Positions 63,255-64,000 of a stretch of DNA of 64,000 bases are shown one piece after another. Source of the stretch: Allobosea sp. Tri-44 (GTDB taxonomy: Bacteria > Pseudomonadota > Alphaproteobacteria > Rhizobiales > Beijerinckiaceae); the NCBI RefSeq assembly GCF_004123845.1, contig NZ_NBDP01000019.1:124001-188000 (forward strand), given 5' to 3'. The notes beneath the pieces were generated by a model. It saw only the letters and a list, made by a program, of their open reading frames with translations. It was not told where the DNA came from and searched no databases. The first letter of the stretch is position 1. The number at the start of each line of letters is the position of its first letter. Position numbers and translations under genes: made by a program.

Positions 63255-63332
63255 CATCGCTGGCGCTGATCTTGCTGCGCGCCTGACCTTCCCAACGCCT
63301 TAACTGGACATCTCACGGAAAGACGCTTCGCA

Positions 63333-64000
63333 ATGGCTCTGAACCCCAACCGCTTCGGCCTCTCCTGCGCCATCACCACGCCGATGCGGGAAGGCGGCGC
63401 CGTCGACCTGCCGCGGCTCGTCCATCATGCCCGCCACGTCCTCGCCAATGGCTGCGACTCTGTCACGCTGTTCGGCACGACCGGCGAGGGCGCAGCGCTA
63501 GGCGCCCCGGCCCGCACGGCGATGCTCGGCGCTTTGGTCGGCGCCGGCATCGACCCGGCGACGCAGATCTATGCCGGCGTCGCCGCCGCCTCGCTGCACG
63601 AGGCGGTCGACCAGGCGCAGACGGCGCTCAATGTCGGTGCCAAGGGTCTCCTGGTCGCGCCGCCCTTCTACTTCAAGGGCGTCGGCGACGAGGGGCTATA
63701 CGCCTGGTTCTCGCAGTTCTTCGAGAAGCTCGGGTCTTCCGCCCGCAACACCATCCTCTACCACATCCCCTCGGTCACGGCGGTCGAGATATCGGTCGGC
63801 CTGGTCGAGCGGCTGAAGAAGGCGTTTCCGGGCGTCGTCACCGGCGTCAAGGATTCCTCCTGCGACTACCCGACGACCGAGGCCTTCCTGAAGGCGCATG
63901 GCGAGCTCGCCATCCTGGTCGGCGACGAGCGCCTGCTCGGCCGGGCGGTGCGGGCCGGCGCCCAGGGCTCGATCTGCGGCGTCGCCAACCTCGTGCCGCA
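63333..64000 (+). CDS. DapA-family keto-acid aldolase/dehydratase (cut by window end)
   Basis: The first 222 residues of a class I lyase are present. GTTGEG (48-53) is the pyruvate-binding loop, Tyr143 (LYHIPS) is the catalytic tyrosine, and Lys173 in TGVKDSS forms the Schiff base. The family includes dihydrodipicolinate synthase and 2-keto-3-deoxy-sugar-acid aldolases. Its place after a sugar importer and opposite a sugar dehydrogenase/lactonase operon favours the latter. ATG 63333 follows a GGAAAG-type site. The C-terminus is missing. Confidence 0.9.
   Translation, partial: MALNPNRFGLSCAITTPMREGGAVDLPRLVHHARHVLANGCDSVTLFGTTGEGAALGAPARTAMLGALVGAGIDPATQIYAGVAAASLHEAVDQAQTALNVGAKGLLVAPPFYFKGVGDEGLYAWFSQFFEKLGSSARNTILYHIPSVTAVEISVGLVERLKKAFPGVVTGVKDSSCDYPTTEAFLKAHGELAILVGDERLLGRAVRAGAQGSICGVANLVP

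Noticed and set aside
63247..63303. An 18-codon ATG-to-TAA frame between the last permease and the DapA-family gene
   Set aside because: It overlaps the permease stop by 8 bp and has no ribosome site of its own; it could be a leader or remnant, but nothing supports it.

Overview
The window is high-GC, densely packed bacterial DNA. Gene content and layout point to an alphaproteobacterium of the Hyphomicrobiales (Rhizobiales), quite possibly Bosea or a close relative. Supporting features are the sdhCDAB order, many dipeptide-type and sugar ABC importers, and intergenic palindromes that begin CGTCAT and end ATGACG. The taxonomic call is inference from these traits, not from a marker gene.

Layout. 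(1) 1-5100: tail of an unknown gene, a leftward metzincin-type protease with a small secreted partner, then the succinate dehydrogenase operon sdhCDAB. (2) 5.2-9.6 kb: a CreD-like membrane protein, a leftward glutamine amidotransferase/DadA-like oxidase pair, and a TetR regulator with a 24-bp perfect palindrome upstream. (3) 9.6-14 kb: an RND efflux adaptor and pump, closed by a rho-independent terminator. (4) 14-15.9 kb: a secreted hypothetical protein, then a divergent HxlR regulator/reductase pair sharing inverted operators. (5) 15.9-17.4 kb: an AT-rich two-gene island with a DUF5343 protein and a Swt1-type HEPN protein carrying an RX4H motif. It is the best candidate here for an undescribed defence or toxin-like system. 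(6) 17.4-27.4 kb: housekeeping and metabolic genes: a DMT exporter with LysR, HPPD with a divergent Lrp/AsnC regulator, cobalamin adenosyltransferase, rhomboid protease, etfBA with 3-hydroxybutyryl-CoA dehydrogenase, an HNH nuclease, DsbB and a YqaA protein. (7) 27.6 kb: tRNA-Leu(CAA), followed by about 540 bp with no convincing gene. (8) 28.2-42.7 kb: a leftward plant-sugar cluster. It has a maltose-type sugar ABC importer, Gfo/Idh/MocA and ThuA proteins, a LacI regulator, a dipeptide-type ABC importer with both ATPases, a GH51 alpha-L-arabinofuranosidase and an HTH regulator. A divergent SDR dehydrogenase shares a duplicated operator with it. (9) 43.7-56 kb: a small hydrolase, then dipeptide-type importer genes with three binding proteins, two permease pairs and one ATPase pair. 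(10) 56.3-64 kb: DUF3617 and DoxX proteins, a leftward aldose dehydrogenase/lactonase/mutarotase operon, and a rightward sugar importer leading into a DapA-family aldolase cut by the window end.

How it fits together. The central theme is uptake and oxidation of plant-wall sugars. The GH51 enzyme has no signal peptide and sits in one operon with a dipeptide-type importer. That suggests short arabino-oligosaccharides are imported intact and cleaved in the cytoplasm. The right-hand cluster has the parts expected of non-phosphorylative oxidation of a deoxy- or L-sugar such as L-fucose: dehydrogenase, lactonase, mutarotase and a keto-acid aldolase. Neither maltose-type importer has its ATPase in the window, so they must use one encoded elsewhere.

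Most junctions between a binding-protein gene and its first permease gene hold a strong stem-loop or palindromic repeat. These could adjust the ratio of binding protein to permease.
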